Source of the DNA: Ananas comosus
Lineage: Eukaryota; Streptophyta; Magnoliopsida; Poales; Bromeliaceae
Length of the DNA: 64,000 nucleotides
NCBI RefSeq assembly: GCF_001540865.1
Contig: NC_033621.1
Coordinates: 16,708,191-16,772,190, forward strand
Reading direction: 5' to 3'
Of this stretch, positions 59,204-64,000 are shown one piece after another. The position numbers and the translations under genes are program-made. Within the stretch, counting starts at the first letter, position 1; every line of letters starts with the position of its first letter. The notes below the pieces were generated by a model that was not told the DNA's origin, did not search any database, and saw only the letters and a list, made by a program, of their open reading frames with translations.

Positions 59204-62200
59204 TCTAGTAACTTATATTAAACCCCATATCTTTTGTCCACGTGGCTAAATTTTCTTAACTTTTGGGATGTAGGACCTACCTGTCAGTATAATTTAACTT
59301 AAATTAGGAAAGGTGGGACCCACCTGTCATTGTATTTATCTCTTTTCCTTCAAATGAACCAATAAATCTTCCCTATTTACATGAACCGCTTTAATGTAAA
59401 CCACATTAAACCGTTTCCCCCTTGGGTGTCACTCCAACTCTCGGTGTTCGCCCCTTCCAGATGGAAAATAGGGTTTGGTGCAAAGCCAATCCGTTTTTCC
59501 TCCCCGTCACTTCCATCTGCGGCTCTTCGTTCTCCTTCGCCACATCAGTTTTTGAAATCTGTTGAATCCGAAGGGCTTCCCGTACTCGTCGATTCCGTTT
59601 ACGGCACTTTATTCTCCTTCGTTGTAGCAACTTTCGGAATTTGTTGAATCCGATGGGTTGTGCTACAATATTCTTAGAATATGTCGATGCTTCAACTTTA
59701 ACTTCGAATTCGTGGGCAACGAAGAAGGAGGCCGCGGTGGTTCCCACAGCCATCTGTCACGTGGTCACCATAGGGAGGTGAAAACAGTCCAATTCCCCAA
59801 AATGTAACCTGTAGATCAGAGATTTGTGGAGAATGCTCAGATTGGTGAGGTATATTCTGATCGGGTAGGATTCAATTTCTTTTTTCTTTTCTTTTCATCA
59901 TTCATCTTTTGTTATAGCTACTCTCTTTCTCTACCTCCTATAGCTATGGCAGCCTACCTTGAACGCACTCTATCACCATTGCTCTAAAGCTTTGTGAAGC
60001 TTCACTATCTTCAGCCTTTGCCTCCAAGTTGACCCACACCCTTCAGTTGTTTGAACAAATGCCACTTTGAGTGTTCTTTCACGTTTTCTCTCAAACACCA
60101 GCAAATATGTTTACATCTTTTAAATCTCCTCTTATTTGGTTCATTTTTGATAGTTATTTATATATCTGTTGGATAAAAAATGTGATTGTTTTATTATCCT
60201 TTTCTTTCTAATGCAATTTTTTTATCTTTGTTGAGAATCCGTTGTTTCTACTAATTATATTTGTTTTGACATTTTGGATGTTATAATGATACAATGCAAC
60301 TTCGATTATCTAATTTTGCCAGTTTTCATCCTATATCAATGTCTATTAAGAGTTTGGTATAATTTCCTATAGACACTCTGTCACATAGATACTTTCATGT
60401 CACCATTTTTGTTGAACTTACTAGGAAGTTCATCTTGCTAATTTTAATATTTGTTTTTGCCCTTTATCTGTTTGATGAAATGCCAAATCCACCATCTTTT
60501 CTTAATATCTCTCAAATCTTTATAATATGCTCAACTTTATACAAGTTTTTTTAATTTCATAATTTTTTTTAATCTTTTTCAAGGTATTTATTGCAAAACG
60601 GTCGGCTCTATGCCAAACACTAGCAATTATTGCAAATTTACAAAAGTATGTTTTACATGATGATGTAAAAACACATTCTTTTCTACTTGGCATGACGAGT
60701 ATATAATTTATGTAAGAAAGTCTAAGCCTTACTTCCATTTGAGTGATTCTATTTTGTTTTTTATTGATGCTAAGTCCCACAAGTAGAAACTTCTAATTGC
60801 AAGATTTTTCACTTTTTGTTGCTATAGTAAGATTGTATGATGTTATTCTTTTTTTTTTGTTGCTCAAATATTATATATGTTTAGCCACTTTGGAGTCAAT
60901 AGTGCTGCAATAAGGTTTGCTATTGACAATCAAGTATTGAATGCAACCATTTTTTGTGATCAGATCAACTAGGATGGAAGCCTCAAGTTAGTATTTTCTA
61001 ATGTTGATTAGTCTTTATATATCTATACATCTATTTTCGTTTCAATATATATGTTTTATTGTTGGTTTATCATTAGTAGTTTGAAAATTAACATTACTAA
61101 CCAAAGAGATTTTTCTTGATTTTATAATATTCCTTTTTTAAAAGTTTTGAGAAGAGTTGGTCAACTTTTGTTGGTGGTTTGATTATACCGTTGTTTTTGA
61201 TAAAGAAAGCACATAATTTTGGAGAAATGTGAACCTAACTCTCCAATATTTTGAGATTGGTGGCCTAGGAACATTTTGATGATTTCAATGTAATTTAGTA
61301 AATGTTTTGTAATCAAATAGAGAAAAAGAACATGCCTATATAGGACTCACATCATTGATCTAATCTAATGTACTTTCTCATATTTTTTTTCTTATCAGGA
61401 GTCTGCAACTAGGGTAAAAAGCTTCAAATTGTTGGTTATTCACAACATTTTCAAGTGAAAATGTCATAGAATATGCCAAGAATGTAAGTCATGCTATATG
61501 AATTTAAGACAATTGAGTAATCTCTAACCTAATTGCTTCAAGGTACACAGGGCACATTCTTTTCTGTTAATTGTGATTTTGATCTTATTTTGATAATCTT
61601 TGGTGTGTGCAACTTCATCCTTCAAATTCATGGGTTGGATAGTTATATATAATTTTCGATGATTTCAAGGTTTGCCGATGTAGAAAGAGAAAGACAACAC
61701 TAAAGTATAGGTACCATTTCAAGATGCAATGTAGTTTAAGCAAGATCTGTATGTTTCTACCTTCTAATTTTGTGTTGTATGAGTAGGGAACTAACATTCT
61801 AGCTTGCTTTGTAAACATTTTAATAAGATCCCCCAACTTTTTATGATTGTTTGTATCATATCTGTGTTGTCTCCATATAATGGTGAATATATTTCAAGCA
61901 ATTATTCACTCTACCACATTAGTTTCTGCAATCAATGAATGATACACAATAAGATGTTCTAATCTTTGCCAATATGGTCTCTAAGTTCAAATATATCAAG
62001 ACCACTACTTCTGAGTTTTGAATTGGACTCAAAAACACTAGAACTGGATAAAGATCCAAAGTCATTATTGTCGACAATTGAAGTTTGATTAATGTAAACA
62101 ATGACTACTGAAACTTTTTTCATTCATGCTTACTATTCTTTCTTACTTCTTACTCTTTTGTATTCTTTCTTCATGTGTAGTAAATTTTGCTATGTGATTT

Positions 62201-63396
62201 TTGTTTGATGGCTGTGTTGTGAAAGCTATTGTAATAATTGATTTACATGATATGTGTCTTCTCTTAACAAGATTGATTGGATATCTTGGAGTAATTGATC
62301 CTTTGCTATCATATATTAGCTTTCCTGTGAGTCTTTGGTCTATAATGCGTCTTTGTATACTATTTCTTATTTACTCACTTTCTTATGTACACCTTCATCT
62401 TTAAGTGTGTACCAACAAATTTACCTATTTTTATATTATCCAATCGTTTGATTTTATAACTTTTAAGTAAAAAAAATTATAGCAATCAATAACTATTAGC
62501 TAACAGAACTATTAATATTAATATAATATTTTATTCAGTTAAACAAAATAGGTCATCTAAAAATTAGGAATGCAATAAACAAAATTTAAAAAGTTGAGGA
62601 GCTTATTTCAAACTACCTAATATCTAAAAGTTAGAAGGTTCTTAGTACATTTTCATCGATAAAATAAATAAGAAGATGGAGAACTCTATATAGGCATCAA
62701 GGAATTTTTTAGAAGATAGTCATGTATACTTTGAGATTTGCTACAAATTCATTCTATAATTCTTTATTATCTACGGGCTATTAAGCAAATTTTGAAAAAT
62801 TGAGGGGGCCATGAACCTAAGGACTATTAAATAAATTTTGAAAAGTTGAGGGGTACTATGGCCACTTTGGGCCTATAATAGCTCCTTTCATAAATAATTA
62901 TATAGAAGGCACCTGAGCTCATATTTGGGTGATATTCATGTCTTCACCGATCTGGTTAAATGTGGACATCCTTCTCTGTTGAGCCCTGGCAGCTTTGTGA
63001 TAGATAATAGAGTCTTTTCTGAGTGCATGCTTAATATTTCTTTTAAGTTTTTTATCTTTTTTCTTTGTCACTTTTAGTAAATTTTGCTTTACTATCCATG
63101 AGCTCTTGCAATTTGATGCTCTTTTGATGTGCAATAATTGTTATATGATTTCTATTTGATGATTGTGTTGTGAAATAGTAAAAGCTATTATAATCGGTAA
63201 GTTTTGCTTGATATGTGACTTCTTTTGAAAATCGTTGATTAGTTCTTTTGGAATAATTAATTTTTTCTTATCATAATTTAGTTTTTTTAAAGGTATTTTA
63301 TCTATAATGTGGTCTTTATATATTTTTTTGTGACATTTTATTCTTTGTAAATTTTTACTTTAACAGTGTCTACCTGCCGCAACGGGTAGGTCACTA
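59204..63396 (+). mobile_element. Probable Helitron, 4.2 kb
   Basis: LTR sequence stops at 59203 after an A. The insert begins TCTAGTAACTTATATTAAAC, like Helitron 5' ends. It ends with a hairpin (CTACCTGCCGCAACGGGTAG) followed by GTCACTAC, close to the usual hairpin plus CTRR. LTR sequence resumes after 63396. There is no target duplication, as expected. No Rep or helicase frame was found. A GC-richer part at 59381-59760 has open frames on both strands but no recognisable protein. The terminal CTAC departs from the CTRR rule. Confidence 0.55.
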
Positions 63397-63645
63397 CAAT
63401 AGTATATATGAAAGGATGTAACTTGTTGAATGTTCCAAATTGTGAATGCTCAAATGTTGTAATAGATAATTTAAATTCTCTCGTTCTTTGATATGCCCTC
63501 GTGCAAATATGTAGTGTTGATCTTTCCTGATTGGATATTAATGCACGGACTTTGCTACGCCTTGGACGGAGAGGGGAGACTCTGTCCATTCGGCGAGTCT
63601 ATTGCGAGCCCGAACTGTCCAAATTGGCGGTGTCGGGGCGTGACA

Positions 63646-64000
63646 ACCTCAATATGCAATGACAGCTAATTATATAATCAAGCATAATTTTCGAATCAAA
63701 AAACAATATTAAAGTTGATACGCCACAATCAATGAGTTGTACTATAACAATGAGCATTAATAGAAGAACAGATGATCATGACAAAAGACCAAAAGCTGGG
63801 TCTTTAATAGGAGCAAGAGACAAGAAAAGCATTGCCAGGCAAAGAATTAGAGTGAAGAAATCTACAATTTTAGAAAAGGGGATGAAAGGCGTCATATTCT
63901 GCAAGTAGAGTTTCATGCGCCCAAAAATGAAAAAGGGAAAAATATAATGACACCAAAACAAACCAAAGCAAGATTTTATATCCAGATAATAAACAGCAAT
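63646..64000. other. Unassigned sequence at the window edge
   Basis: This is AT-rich and similar in composition to the intron sequence at 54890-55020, so it may continue the kelch-gene intron across the solo LTR. No exon is visible. Confidence 0.4.

Larger units (their letters stand above)
55027..63645 (+). mobile_element. Solo LTR (about 2.35 kb net) split by a LINE and a Helitron
   Basis: It begins TGTAATACACTTGAC and ends CGGGGCGTGACA. The flanks GCCTC (55022-55026) and ACCTC (63646-63650) agree at 4 of 5. Removing the LINE at 55727-57782 and the probable Helitron at 59204-63396 leaves the usual parts: GTACCGGTAC palindromes 55218-55370, CT leader about 55500-55540, donor-like AAGGTGAGG at 55631, imperfect hairpin 58996-59014, CAG 59028-59030, and the shared tail. 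It lies directly upstream of the first visible kelch exon. Confidence 0.75.

Noticed and set aside
59406..59753. Missing first exon of the kelch gene on the minus strand
   Set aside because: The translated sequence has no kelch motif, and the stretch lies inside the probable Helitron.

Overview
The window is plant nuclear DNA with two real genes set in dense, nested transposons. The organism is probably a monocot: the transporter gene has a GC-rich first exon, and two SINEs look like the Au family. I cannot name the species. Nothing bacterial, organellar or viral is visible.

Layout. 1-8236: pieces of one superfamily of long (about 2.3-3.2 kb) LTRs. They include a gypsy-type internal remnant with its polypurine tract, solo LTRs inside it, and an inverted fragment. 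8237-11434: a TA-flanked MITE fragment, a 22-bp microsatellite, a CACTA terminus and a hAT-type MITE. 11435-17390: a three-layer nest (SINE, then solo LTR, then solo LTR), each layer proved by its own target-site duplication. 18815-19485: a reversed LTR fragment. 19686-25870: a complete CACTA element carrying pieces of several host genes (a decayed LYR-family gene, cyclin A, a Nup214-like piece and unidentified pieces). 26100-29700: GC-rich and AT-rich filler, a SINE and two TA-flanked MITEs.

29795-44081 (+): an apparently intact 20-exon gene for a full-size PDR-type ABCG transporter (1450 aa). Introns 11, 17 and 18 hold MITEs, and intron 13 starts with GC. 46050-54880 (-): the last 12 visible exons (about 400 codons) of a kelch-repeat gene that converges on the transporter gene. 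Its introns hold two PIF/Harbinger-like, one hAT-like and one Mutator-like element. Its 5' exons are not visible. Just upstream, 55027-63645 is another solo LTR of the superfamily, itself split by a LINE with an intact ORF1 (55727-57782) and by a probable Helitron (59204-63396).

The most unusual signal is inside the long LTRs. Copies share a module near their 3' end: a short hairpin whose sequence changes while its pairing is kept, then a pyrimidine tract and CAG. Farther upstream they carry a TATA-like box, a CT-rich leader and a donor-like GT site. This suggests an LTR-encoded leader intron. Upstream of the TATA-like box, different copies carry different arrays of CCGG-centred palindromes in the same place. 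All exon joins and element borders were read by eye; no alignment or database search was run.
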